Positions 26,054 through 33,742 of a stretch of DNA of 64,000 nt are shown piece after piece. Under the pieces are notes generated by a model. The model had not been told where the DNA came from and did not search any database. It was given only the letters and a program-made list of their open reading frames with translations. Made by a program: the position numbers and the translations under genes. The first letter of the stretch is position 1, and each line of letters opens with the position of its first letter. This stretch comes from Methanospirillum sp. (lineage in GTDB: Archaea > Halobacteriota > Methanomicrobia > Methanomicrobiales > Methanospirillaceae), in assembly GCA_012728895.1 (NCBI GenBank), contig JAAYEG010000040.1, positions 38,280-102,279 on the forward strand. Direction: 5' to 3'.

Positions 26054-27238
26054 TTATTTTGCCGCGGAGACGATCCGGATGATGTCCCCGTCCTTCAGGG
26101 GCTGGTTGTCGCGGATCCGCATCCGTGTCCGGGCGTCGATCGCGTGCAGGAACCCCTCCCCGATCTCGGTGTGGACCGCGAACGCGAGGTCGCGCGGGGT
26201 CGCGCCGGTCCGCATCAGGAACGCGTCCGGGAGGATCCGTCCCCGCCCGTCGGTGAAATGGGTCTCGTCCTCGACGGGGTAGACCACGATCCGGCCGAGG
26301 AGGCCGAAGACCGCCCGGTTCAGGGCCTCCTGGACCCCGGTCCCGCCGAGCCGGGCCATCACCCCGGCGAGCGCGTCGAGCCCGGCCGCCTGGGGCTTCG
26401 AGAGCGCCGCCCGGTCCGGGATCGCGAAGGACGGGTCCCCGGGGAGGTACCGGACCAGCCCGGCCTTCGCCGCGTTCCGGAGCGCCAGCTCCCCCGCGGC
26501 CGTCGCCGGCGGGACGCCGCGCTCCCGGAGGCGGGCGAGGAGGTCGTCGGGGGCCAGGTCCGCCCTGTTGGCGACCGCGGCCATCGGCTTCGCCGCTTTG
26601 AGGAGGGCGCCGCAGAACGCGACGAGGGCGGGCGCGTCCGCCTGGGCCAGGTCGATCCCGGTCTCCCGGACCGCGTCCCCCACGTCCTCGGGCGAGATCG
26701 AGAGCCCCGCCAGGATCTCGGCGATCGCCGCGTGGAGCGAGAAGCCCCGCTGCTGGGCCTGCCGCATCAGCTTCGCCCAGTGCTTCTCCAGGATCCCGTA
26801 GACCCACATCGTCATCTCCCCGGGCAGGAAGGCGATGTCCTCCTCGGGGTCGTGCGCCCCGATCTCGACCGGGTTTCCCTCGGCGTCGGTCGCGCCCGCT
26901 CCGTCCACGACGTGGATGATCGCGTCCGCCTGGCGGAGGTGGTCCAGGAACTGGTTGCCCAGCCCCCGCCCCAGGTGGGCGTCGGGGACGAGCCCGGCCA
27001 CGTCGATGAGGCCGATCGGGATGAACCGGTTGCCGTCGGTGCAGTGGCCGCAGCCGGGCGCCCCTCCCGGGAGCGGCAGGTCGCGGCACGGGCAGGGGGC
27101 GCGGACGTAGGCCACTCCGTGGTTGGCGTCGATCGTCGTGAACGGGTAGTTCGCGATCTCGGCGTCGGCCAGGGTCGCGGCCCGGAAGAACGTGGACTTG
27201 CCGCAGTTCGGCTTTCCGGCGAGCGCAAGCGTGATCAT
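26054..27238 (-). CDS. ychF: YchF/OLA1-like redox-regulated ATPase
   Basis: A 394-aa protein. P-loop 'LAGKPNCGKSTFF' at residues ~5-17, switch regions 'NYPFTTIDANHGVAYV' and 'LIDVAGLVPDAHLGRGLGNQ', and a C-terminal TGS domain ending 'LKDGDIIRIVSAAK'. This is the archaeal branch of the Obg/YchF translation-associated P-loop family; it includes the Cys-rich insert 'CPCRDLPLPGGAPGCGHC', a likely metal site. ATG 27238 ('MITLALAGKP') is chosen because the ten extra residues in the track precede the conserved start. It diverges from hsp20. Confidence 0.9.
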   Translation of the reverse strand: MITLALAGKPNCGKSTFFRAATLADAEIANYPFTTIDANHGVAYVRAPCPCRDLPLPGGAPGCGHCTDGNRFIPIGLIDVAGLVPDAHLGRGLGNQFLDHLRQADAIIHVVDGAGATDAEGNPVEIGAHDPEEDIAFLPGEMTMWVYGILEKHWAKLMRQAQQRGFSLHAAIAEILAGLSISPEDVGDAVRETGIDLAQADAPALVAFCGALLKAAKPMAAVANRADLAPDDLLARLRERGVPPATAAGELALRNAAKAGLVRYLPGDPSFAIPDRAALSKPQAAGLDALAGVMARLGGTGVQEALNRAVFGLLGRIVVYPVEDETHFTDGRGRILPDAFLMRTGATPRDLAFAVHTEIGEGFLHAIDARTRMRIRDNQPLKDGDIIRIVSAAK

Positions 27239-27292
27239 GAGCCGACAGTGTACTCGGGCCGGGCCCAAATAAGGGTGTTGGCTCGATTGCCG

Positions 27293-27305
27293 TTTTACAT
27301 ATATT
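27293..27305 (+). promoter_or_regulatory. TATA-like box for hsp20
   Basis: The sequence ttttacatatatt is centred ~70 nt before the ATG at 27369, which predicts a 5' UTR of about 40 nt; a gggagagat ribosome binding site sits just before the ATG. Confidence 0.5.
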
Positions 27306-27368
27306 CATGAATCAATAAGGTTCACCTGAGGTTAGTCGCGGGAGACCGCGACATCAAGGGAGAGAGAT

Positions 27369-27866
27369 ATGGCATTCAGAGAGAACCCCTTTGACCTGAT
27401 CTGGCGGCAGTTCGACGACATGATGGGCCAGATGGAGAACCGGTTCCGGAGCGTGCTCATGGGCTCGGGCCAGTACCTGCCGGCCGGCGGGCTGGGCCCG
27501 GGCGGGGTCGGCGACCGGCTGATGCCGGCGGTGCGCGGCGAGTTCAGGATCGACGTCTTCGAGGACGGCGACGAGGTCCTCGTGGTCGCGGACCTGCCCG
27601 GGGTGGAGCGCGAGGACATCACGGTCCGGCTCCTCTCGCCGGACCAGGTCGAGATCTCCTGCGAGCGCCGCTCGGAGAGGTCCGAGGGCGGAGAGGGCGG
27701 CCAGATCTTCCGCCGGGAGCGGACCTTCGGGTTCATGGACCGGGTGGTCCCGCTCCCGCACGAGGTGACGGCCGAGGGCGCCAAGTCCACCTTCACCAAC
27801 GGCGTCCTGGAGCTGCGTCTCAGAAAGACCACGGTCGAGCGGGGCGAGCGGATCCCGGTCGAGTAA
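27369..27866 (+). CDS. Hsp20/alpha-crystallin small heat-shock protein
   Basis: A 165-aa ATP-independent holdase chaperone. The N-terminal arm is 'MAFRENPFDLIWRQFDDMM'. The alpha-crystallin domain spans ~57-155 with 'FRIDVFEDGDEVLVVADLPG', 'EREDITVRLL' and the beta-9 'FTNGVLELRLRK'. The C-terminal I-X-I/V tail is 'ERIPVE'. It is followed 14 nt later by the LigD-type phosphoesterase and probably shares its transcript. Confidence 0.93.
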   Translation: MAFRENPFDLIWRQFDDMMGQMENRFRSVLMGSGQYLPAGGLGPGGVGDRLMPAVRGEFRIDVFEDGDEVLVVADLPGVEREDITVRLLSPDQVEISCERRSERSEGGEGGQIFRRERTFGFMDRVVPLPHEVTAEGAKSTFTNGVLELRLRKTTVERGERIPVE

Positions 27867-27880
27867 CCCCCCTTTTTTTC

Positions 27881-28261
27881 ATGCCGCGGTTCGTCGTCCA
27901 GGACCACCGGGCCCGGACGCACCACTACGACGTCAGGCTCGAGCGCGACGGCGTGCTCGTCTCGTGGGCCGTCCCGAAGGGCCTCCCGGAGCGCCCGGGC
28001 GAGCGCCGGCTCGCGATCCGGACGCCGGACCACCCGCTCGACCACATCGAGTTCGCGGGGACCATCCCCGAGGGCGACTACGGGGCCGGCGAGGTCACGA
28101 TCCACGACCACGGGGAGTACGAGCCGGTGACCTGGTCCGGGGACCGGATCGAGGTCCGGCTCCGCGGAGAGCGGGGCGAGGGGACCTACGTCTTCGTACC
28201 GTTCCGGAAGGCCGGGCCCGACCAGTGGCTGGTCCTCCGGAAGAAGGACGGACGGGCCTGA
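27881..28261 (+). CDS. stand-alone LigD-type 3'-phosphoesterase domain protein
   Basis: A 126-aa protein corresponding to the PE domain of bacterial DNA ligase D: 'FVVQDHRARTHHYDVRLERD' (His and Asp of the metal site), 'SWAVPKGLPERPGERRLAI', 'HPLDHIEFAGTIPEGDYGAG' and 'WLVLRKKD'. PE proteins remove 3'-phosphates and terminal ribonucleotides at DNA ends. No ligase or polymerase domain is attached. It lies immediately downstream of hsp20, which suggests stress-linked expression. Start ATG 27881 follows a T-run (cccccctttttttc) that could partly terminate the hsp20 transcript. Confidence 0.9.
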   Translation: MPRFVVQDHRARTHHYDVRLERDGVLVSWAVPKGLPERPGERRLAIRTPDHPLDHIEFAGTIPEGDYGAGEVTIHDHGEYEPVTWSGDRIEVRLRGERGEGTYVFVPFRKAGPDQWLVLRKKDGRA

Positions 28262-28325
28262 TCGGCCCCGCTTTCCCTCCGGCTCCCGCCCGGTTGAGAG
28301 GTCCCCTCCCCGGCGCGAAGGCCCC

Positions 28326-28359
28326 GGCAGGCCGCAAAGAGATATAATTTATGCCTGCC
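28326..28359. promoter_or_regulatory. inverted repeat flanking the TATA box of nifB
   Basis: The arms ggcaggc and gcctgcc (7 bp, perfect) flank a 20-nt stretch containing the TATA-like gatataatttat (28341-28352). It is about 35 nt before the nifB ATG. It does not match the published NrpR half-site pattern (GGAA-N6-TTCC), so if it is an operator the regulator is unknown. Confidence 0.45.
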
Positions 28360-28385
28360 CGGCGAGAGTTCCTAGCTGAACGAGA

Positions 28386-29285
28386 ATGACCGACACTTAC
28401 CGCACCGCCACCGTCGACGGCCAGGAGGTCCCCTACGACCCGACCACCCTCCGCCGGATCCAGGAGCACCCCTGCTTCTCGGAGAAGGCCTGCCACGCCT
28501 TCGGCCGGATGCACCTCGCCGTGGCGCCGAAGTGCAACATCCAGTGCAACTACTGCGTCAGGGACTACGACTGCGTCAACGAGAGCCGGCCCGGGGTGAC
28601 GAGCCGGATCGTCACCCCCGAGGAGTCGGTCGACCTGGTCCGGGAGATCCTCGCAAAGCACGAGTTCATCCGGGTGATCGGGATCGCCGGGCCCGGCGAC
28701 CCGCTCGCGAACGAGGAGACCTTCGAGGCCCTCCGCCTGATCAAGGAGCACTTCCCCGAGACGATGCGCTGCCTCTCGACCAACGGTCTGCTGCTCCCCG
28801 AGCGGATCGACGAGCTCCACGAGCTCGGCGTCGGGAACATCACGGTCACGATGAACGCGCTCGACCCCGAGGTGGGGGCGAAGATCTACGACCACATCGA
28901 CTACCACGGGAAGCGCTACACGGGGGTCGAGGCCGCGAAGATCCTGATCGAGAACCAGCTCAAGGGCGTGGAGGAGGCCGCGAAGCGCGGGATGATCGTC
29001 AAGGTCAACACCGTCTGGGTCCCGGGCTACAACGACGACCAGATCGAAGAGATCGCCAGGACGACCTCGAAGCTCGGCGCCTACACCTTCAACCTGATCC
29101 CGGTCATCCCCCAGTACCGGTTCAAGGACGTCGTCCCCCCGACGCCCGCCCAGAAGCGCGAGATGCAGGACCGGTGCGCGCCCTACATCAAGCAGATGCG
29201 CCACTGCAAGCGCTGCCGCGCCGACGCGATCGGGCTGCTCGGCCACGACCTCCCGGTCCCGGAAGGCTGCACCAAGGGGACCTGA
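28386..29285 (+). CDS. nifB: NifB-like radical SAM protein (nitrogenase cofactor precursor synthesis)
   Basis: A 299-aa protein. 'HPCFSEKACHAFGRMHLAVAPKCNIQCNYCVRDYDC' holds the radical-SAM CX3CX2C cluster motif plus the extra Cys residues that bind the precursor clusters, and 'MRHCKRCRADAIGLL' is the C-terminal NifB signature. NifB fuses two 4Fe-4S clusters with a carbide to make NifB-co. This is the short archaeal form without the NifX-like tail. No nifHDK is in the window; many methanogens carry nifB away from the structural genes. It has its own promoter. 'CVNESRPGVTS' confirms the subfamily. Confidence 0.92.
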   Translation: MTDTYRTATVDGQEVPYDPTTLRRIQEHPCFSEKACHAFGRMHLAVAPKCNIQCNYCVRDYDCVNESRPGVTSRIVTPEESVDLVREILAKHEFIRVIGIAGPGDPLANEETFEALRLIKEHFPETMRCLSTNGLLLPERIDELHELGVGNITVTMNALDPEVGAKIYDHIDYHGKRYTGVEAAKILIENQLKGVEEAAKRGMIVKVNTVWVPGYNDDQIEEIARTTSKLGAYTFNLIPVIPQYRFKDVVPPTPAQKREMQDRCAPYIKQMRHCKRCRADAIGLLGHDLPVPEGCTKGT

Positions 29286-29492
29286 GCGGGCGCCCCCCCC
29301 CCCGGCCGTCCTAGAGGGGCTTCCTGGAGTGATAAGGGAGGGCATGACCCTGAGAGCATACCGGGAGGGGCGGGAGGCGCCGGAGCAGTCCTGATGGCCG
29401 CCATCATCGAGATTGCCGGATATCCCGTCGCCATACGATGACGCCTGCGGGTCCGCGGCAGGGGGACGATACATTTTTTTTAAAAAAAGGTA

Positions 29493-29504
29493 ATATTTTA
29501 TACT
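29493..29504 (+). promoter_or_regulatory. TATA-like box for the histidine kinase
   Basis: The sequence atattttatact lies 20-30 nt before the ATG at 29523, implying a leaderless transcript. Upstream is an unusual t/a run (attttttttaaaaaaagg). Confidence 0.5.
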
Positions 29505-29522
29505 CTTAACGTAGCGCCTGGC

Positions 29523-31016
29523 ATGCCCGTCCCCACCCATGTGCTTGCCGCGATCCGGCAGCCCGCCCTACTCTACGGCCCGGACGGTCGAATCGCCGCC
29601 GCGAACGACCTGGCCGAGGCCCTCGCCGGAAGGCCGCTCGCCGGCTGCTCCCCCGCGGAGGTCGTCGAGATCTTTTCCGTCCGCACGCCGGCGGGAGCGC
29701 CCCTCCAGCCCGCTGACCTGCCCGCGGCAGCGGCCCTCTCGGGCGGGGCGGTGATCGAGCGCCCGCTCGCGATCACGGCGACGGGCGGCCGGCGTCTCGA
29801 GATCCTGGCGACAGCGTCGCCCGTCCGGGAAGGTGACACCGTCGCGGGCGCCCTGGCCGTCTGGCAGGACGTCACCGAGCGCGAGCGGGCCGGGCGCGAC
29901 CTCCGCGAGAGCGAGGCGAAGTACCGGGCCCTGATAGAGACCAATGTCGACTTCATCTGGGAGATCGACACCGGCTGGCGGTTCACGTACTGCAGCCCGC
30001 AGATCGAGCGACTCTGGGGGATCCGGCCCGGGGAGATGGTCGGCAGGACGCCGTTCGACCTGCTGCCCTCCGGCATGCGTGAGAGCACCGCTTCGACCTT
30101 CGCGGAGATCGCGGCCGACGGGCGTCCGTTCTTCGGGCTCGAAATGGGTTCCACCGACGGCAGGGGCCGGCCCGTCGCCCTCGAGCTCAGCGGCGTCCCG
30201 TTCTTCTCCGGCGACGGCGCCCTGCTCGGCTACCGCGGGGTCACCCGCGACGTGACCGGGCGCAAGGAGACCGAGGAGGCGCTCGCCGCGCTCATGGCCG
30301 AGCTCGAGGAGCGTGTCAAGGCGCGGACGGCGGAGCTCGCCACCGCGAACCGTGACCTCGAGGCCTTCAGCCACCACGTCTCGCACGACCTCCGGGCGCC
30401 GCTCCGGGTGATCGACGGCTACCTCGGCCTTCTGCTGGCCCGGTTCGGCCCCGAGCTCGACCCGGACGCGGTCGTCCTCGTGGGCAAAGCGCGGGCTGGC
30501 GCGGTCCGCGCGGGCCTCTTCCTTGAGAGCCTCCTCTCGCTCGCGTACAACTCGCACCGGTTCCTGGAGGCGGAGGTCGTCGAGCCGGGGCCGATCGTCC
30601 GGGACGTGCTCCAGGAGCTGATGCCCGTGGACGGGGACCGCCGGATTGAGGTCACGATCGACCCCCTCCCGCCCTGCCGCGGCGACCCTGAGATGCTCCG
30701 GCACGTCTGGTTGAACCTGCTCTCGAACGCGGTCAAGTTCACGCGGGGACGGGACCCGGCCCGGATCGAGGTGGGCGGCGGCGGGGAGAACGAGATCGTC
30801 TACTCGGTCCGCGACAACGGGGTGGGGTTCCCGTCCGAGGAAGTCTCCCGAGTCTTTGACAACTTCGCCCGGTTCCACAACGCTTGCGAGTACGAGGGAT
30901 CAGGGATCGGTCTTCCCCTCGTTAGACGGATCGTCGAACGGCACGGCGGGCGCTGCTGGGCAGAGTCAACGCCGGGAGTGGGCTCGACCTTCTTCTTCAC
31001 CCTGCCGGCGGCGTGA
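29523..31016 (+). CDS. PAS-domain sensor histidine kinase
   Basis: A 497-aa protein with no membrane segment, so likely a cytoplasmic sensor. Residues ~8-110 form a degenerate PAS domain and ~134-255 a PAS/PAC domain ('SEAKYRALIETNVDFIWEID', 'GYRGVTRDVTGRKETEEAL'). A short coiled coil is followed by HisKA with the phospho-acceptor in 'SHHVSHDLRAPLRVIDGYL' (His ~288). The HATPase has N box 'HVWLNLLSNAVKFT', G1 'VRDNGVGF' and G2 'GSGIGLPLV'. No response regulator is adjacent; the partner is elsewhere or the kinase is an orphan. The signal is unknown. Confidence 0.92.
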   Translation: MPVPTHVLAAIRQPALLYGPDGRIAAANDLAEALAGRPLAGCSPAEVVEIFSVRTPAGAPLQPADLPAAAALSGGAVIERPLAITATGGRRLEILATASPVREGDTVAGALAVWQDVTERERAGRDLRESEAKYRALIETNVDFIWEIDTGWRFTYCSPQIERLWGIRPGEMVGRTPFDLLPSGMRESTASTFAEIAADGRPFFGLEMGSTDGRGRPVALELSGVPFFSGDGALLGYRGVTRDVTGRKETEEALAALMAELEERVKARTAELATANRDLEAFSHHVSHDLRAPLRVIDGYLGLLLARFGPELDPDAVVLVGKARAGAVRAGLFLESLLSLAYNSHRFLEAEVVEPGPIVRDVLQELMPVDGDRRIEVTIDPLPPCRGDPEMLRHVWLNLLSNAVKFTRGRDPARIEVGGGGENEIVYSVRDNGVGFPSEEVSRVFDNFARFHNACEYEGSGIGLPLVRRIVERHGGRCWAESTPGVGSTFFFTLPAA

Positions 31017-31139
31017 GCCGACCCATCGACACCCGCGATCCGCACGAAATACGCTCGGCCGTTGAGGTCCCGACACAGAGGTCCGGCATCGAACACGGCG
31101 TTCGGCACTAGCCCCTCGTCTCTTCAGGGATCCGGCTTT

Positions 31140-31202
31140 GGCTACAACGCCAACGACCGGATCGACTTTCCCGACGTCGTCCGGCTCTTCAATGCCCTCT
31201 AA
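31140..31202 (+). pseudogene. orphan dockerin-like EF-hand fragment
   Basis: The frame ending in TAA at 31202 reads 'GYNANDRIDFPDVVRLFNAL', nearly the same as the tail of the NHL protein at 15889 ('DYNQNGRIDFADVTWLFTQL'). The frame is open upstream but lacks a start or any recognisable body, so this is probably the surviving 3' end of a deleted secreted-protein gene. Confidence 0.6.
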
Positions 31203-31275
31203 GCTCCCTTTTCCCTCCCCGCGGGAGCTTATATCTGTTCTGTTCTGCTTTTAGCGGCAGGTCGCTCCTGCGCGG

Positions 31276-31779
31276 TCAGGCCGTGATCTCGCGGAACCGG
31301 GCGCCGGGGACGTTGCAGATCGGGCAGCGCTCGGGGGCCTCCTCGAGCGCGACGTTCCCGCAGACCGGGCAGAGAAAGACCTTCGAGACCTCGAGATCCT
31401 TTCCACCCCTGACGGCCTCGGCCGCCTTCGTGTAGAGCCCGGCGTGGATCTCCTCGGCCTTCATCGCGTAGGTGAACGGGGTGATGGCCTCCTTTCTCCC
31501 CTCGTTCTCGGCCTCCGCGATGAACTTGGGGTACATGTCCATGAACTCGTAAGTCTCGCCGTCGATGGAGCCGGCCAGGTTCTCGGCCGTCGACTTCAGG
31601 CCCCCCATCACGCCGAGCAGGGTCTTCGCGTGGATCGCCTCGGCCTCGGACGCGGCGCGGAAGACCTTCGCGACTCCCGGGAGCCCCTCCTGGGCGGCCT
31701 TCTCCGAGAACGCCAGGTACTTGCGGTTCGCCTGCGACTCGCCCGCGAAGGCGGTTTTCAGATTGTCCATGGTCGACAT
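31276..31779 (-). CDS. rbr: rubrerythrin
   Basis: A 167-aa protein. The ferritin-like diiron domain has 'AFAGESQANRKYLAFSEKA', 'EAEAIHAK' and 'YAMKAEEIHAGLY' supplying Glu/His ligands. The C-terminal rubredoxin-like domain has 'FLCPVCGNV' and 'CPICNVPGARF' (two CXXC pairs). It reduces peroxide in anaerobes. ATG 31779 is chosen over the track's start because aaggtataagt, a TATA-like box, lies ~35 nt upstream (31809-31818) and the extra residues are not conserved in type. It is probably part of the oxidative-stress set with the genes at 33345-34783. Confidence 0.93.
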   Translation of the reverse strand: MSTMDNLKTAFAGESQANRKYLAFSEKAAQEGLPGVAKVFRAASEAEAIHAKTLLGVMGGLKSTAENLAGSIDGETYEFMDMYPKFIAEAENEGRKEAITPFTYAMKAEEIHAGLYTKAAEAVRGGKDLEVSKVFLCPVCGNVALEEAPERCPICNVPGARFREITA

Positions 31780-31885
31780 GGTCCATACGTGGAGCGGGGT
31801 GCGACTTATACCTTGTTCTTTCGGCACGGGGCGAATGAAACGCGGAAAAGAACGTTGAAATCCCGGCACCGCCCATCATTCCATC

Positions 31886-32569
31886 GTGGCGCCACGGCGC
31901 ATCTCCGAAATCCCGGAGCGGGACCGGCCGCGGGAGACGCTGATCAGGAAGGGCGCGGCGGCGCTCTCGACCCGCGACCTGATCGCCGTCATCATCGGGC
32001 GCGGGACCCGGGGGCGGGGGGTCCTGGCGGTCTCGAGCGCGATCGAGGACGTCTTCGAGAAGAAGAAGGAGCGAACCGAGCAGGTCACCATCGAGGACCT
32101 GGTGGCCGTCCCGGGGGTCGGGAGGGCCAAGGCCTGCCAGCTCATGGCCGCCGTCGAGCTCGCCCGGCGGTTCCGGGACCCGGACGAGGGTTTGCGGGTC
32201 GCGAGTCCCGAGGACGTGCTCCGGCTGCACGAGGTAGACGGGATACGAGGCCGGCATCAGGAGCACTTCCTCGCCATCACCCTGAACGGGGCCGGCGAGG
32301 TGATCCGTGCACGGACCCTCACGGTCGGGCTGCTGAACGCGAGCCAGATCCACCCCCGCGAGGCGTTCGCGGACGCCATCACGGACCGGGCCGCGGCCGT
32401 CGTCTTCGTCCACAACCACCCGTCGGGCTCGCTCGAGCCCTCCGGGCCCGACCTCGCGATCACGCGTCAGCTGGTCGACGCGGGCGACCTCCTGGGGATC
32501 CGGGTGCTCGACCACCTGATCGTGTCCCGGAAGGGGCACCGCTCGCTCAGGGCGGCGGGGGCGATCTAG
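31886..32569 (+). CDS. radC: RadC-like JAB-domain protein
   Basis: A 227-aa protein. The N-terminal UPF0758 helix-hairpin-helix region is 'STRDLIAVIIGRGTRGRGV' and 'LVAVPGVGRAKACQLMAAVE'. The C-terminal JAB/MPN domain has the metal motif 'HNHPSGSLEPSGPD' (HxH-x10-D). RadC proteins are linked to DNA repair or recombination but their reaction is not settled; archaeal copies are often viewed as transferred from bacteria. The start is GTG 31886. Its TAG stop shares the bases CTAG with the stop of the convergent flavoprotein gene. Confidence 0.9.
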   Translation: MAPRRISEIPERDRPRETLIRKGAAALSTRDLIAVIIGRGTRGRGVLAVSSAIEDVFEKKKERTEQVTIEDLVAVPGVGRAKACQLMAAVELARRFRDPDEGLRVASPEDVLRLHEVDGIRGRHQEHFLAITLNGAGEVIRARTLTVGLLNASQIHPREAFADAITDRAAAVVFVHNHPSGSLEPSGPDLAITRQLVDAGDLLGIRVLDHLIVSRKGHRSLRAAGAI

Positions 32570-33189
32570 CCCCCGGGGGGTGCCCGTCGCCCCTCACAGG
32601 CCCGGGTGCCGAGCCGCTGGCCCATGGCCCGGGCCTCCTCGAGCAGCGCCGGAAACCCGGCGAGGTCCCGCTTCTCGTCCATGTGGTCGATCAGGAGCTC
32701 CTCGCCCGCGGTCACGTCCACGATGTCGAACCAGGCCCGGGTCGAGTTCAGGACCCCGTCGAAGACCCGGGGCTCGGTCCCCCTCGGGAGGCCCGAGATC
32801 GCCAGCAGGAGCCCGTGCCGCTGCGAGCGGCGCTCCTTCGGGACGAGAGGTTCGCGCCGGCCGTACTTCGCCCAGTAGAAGACCTGGAAACGGTCCAGGA
32901 AGCCCTTGAGCTTGCCCGGCATCCCCATGGTCATCACCGGCGTCGCGATCACGATCCCGTCGGCCGCGACCACCTTCGCGTAGAACTGGGTCAGGTCGTC
33001 GAACTGGGCGCACTCGGGCGCGGTCATGCAGTGAAGGATCTCCATGCAGGGCTCGAAGGTGAGGAGCGGCACGTTCACCCGCTCGACGGCACAGCCCGCC
33101 TCCGCCGCGCCGGCCAGCGCCCTGTCGAGCAGGAGCGCGGTGTTCCCGTGCGGGAGCGGCGAGCCGAGTAACCCGAGGATCAGCGGCAT
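32566..33189 (-). CDS. flavodoxin-like NAD(P)H-dependent oxidoreductase
   Basis: A 207-aa protein. The FMN-binding loop is 'GLLGSPLPHGNTALLLDRAL', followed by a Cys-containing 'FEPCMEILHCMTAPEC' in the position of the iron-sulfur site of iron-sulfur flavoproteins, and 'VIATPVMTMGMPGKLKGFLD'. Cys spacing (C-x5-C-x4-C) differs from the two paralogues at 34819 and 35430, so cluster binding is uncertain. ATG 33189 ('MPLILGLLGSP') is the conserved start. It diverges from the redox operon. Confidence 0.85.
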   Translation of the reverse strand: MPLILGLLGSPLPHGNTALLLDRALAGAAEAGCAVERVNVPLLTFEPCMEILHCMTAPECAQFDDLTQFYAKVVAADGIVIATPVMTMGMPGKLKGFLDRFQVFYWAKYGRREPLVPKERRSQRHGLLLAISGLPRGTEPRVFDGVLNSTRAWFDIVDVTAGEELLIDHMDEKRDLAGFPALLEEARAMGQRLGTRACEGRRAPPGG

Positions 33190-33312
33190 GGAACCACCTG
33201 GACCGTCCATGGTAAAAAAAGTATGGCCGAAAAGGAGGCCAATTCTCGATCCGGCGCTGGAAGCCGGGCGCCCCGGATCCGGCCTTCTTTCGGCATTGGC
33301 AGTATGATCATC

Positions 33313-33322
33313 GATAAATACT
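33313..33322 (+). promoter_or_regulatory. TATA-like box for the redox-defence operon
   Basis: The sequence gataaatact lies about 25-30 nt before the GTG at 33345 and ~45 nt before the ATG at 33363. Confidence 0.45.
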
Positions 33323-33344
33323 CTCGGTGTGCATCTGAGAGCTG

Positions 33345-33569
33345 GTGAGTATCCTGACTGAAATGGTCGAGAAGAAGGCCGGCGACAAGGTCGGCCCGGG
33401 CAAGTACATCTGTCTGGACTGCGGGTACGAGGAGGTGCTCGACAAGAGCGAGCAGGACCTGCGAAAGTGCCCGAAGTGCGCCTGCGAGCAGTACCAGTGC
33501 TTCCCGATGACGCACATCCGTCCCGACATCAAGACCCCCGAGGACGCCAGGAACCCTCCGAAGCGGTGA
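33345..33569 (+). CDS. small zinc-ribbon (rubredoxin-like) protein
   Basis: A 74-aa protein with 'YICLDCGYEEVL' and 'KCPKCACEQYQC': two CXXC pairs as in zinc ribbons or rubredoxins, so it binds one Zn or Fe. It heads a run of redox genes (desulforedoxin-like, AhpD-fold, peroxiredoxin) and may be an electron carrier for them. The start is uncertain: GTG 33345 fits the TATA distance, and ATG 33363 ('MVEKKAGDK') is an alternative six codons in. Confidence 0.8.
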   Translation: MSILTEMVEKKAGDKVGPGKYICLDCGYEEVLDKSEQDLRKCPKCACEQYQCFPMTHIRPDIKTPEDARNPPKR

Positions 33570-33611
33570 GAGGCGGCCTTCGCGCCGCCGATCGAACGAG
33601 GTGATCATACA

Positions 33612-33737
33612 ATGGTAAACGTTACTAGCGATGGCCAGATCTTTGTCTGCAACATCTGCGGCAACGTCGTCGAGGTCAAGGAGGCCGGCGGCGGCGAGCT
33701 CATCTGCTGCGGAGAACCGATGGAGCTCAGGGAGTAG
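33612..33737 (+). CDS. desulforedoxin-like 41-aa protein (desulfoferrodoxin N-terminal FeS4 domain)
   Basis: Too short for the ORF track. The frame reads MVNVTSDGQIFVCNICGNVV and then 'KEAGGGELICCGEPMELRE'. The CXXC plus CC arrangement is that of the rubredoxin-like Fe(Cys)4 site of desulforedoxin and the N-terminal domain of desulfoferrodoxin; the superoxide-reductase domain is absent. A strong ribosome binding site (gaggtgat, 33598-33605) precedes the ATG. It lies 42 nt after the zinc-ribbon gene and 5 nt before the AhpD-fold gene, hence in the same operon, probably donating electrons to a peroxide or superoxide reductase. Confidence 0.85.
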   Translation: MVNVTSDGQIFVCNICGNVVEVKEAGGGELICCGEPMELRE

Positions 33738-33742
33738 GGACC

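Noticed and set aside
28341-28371. NrpR operator (GGAA-N6-TTCC) upstream of nifB
   Set aside because: A TTCC half occurs at 28369 but the partner half-site is not at the required distance.
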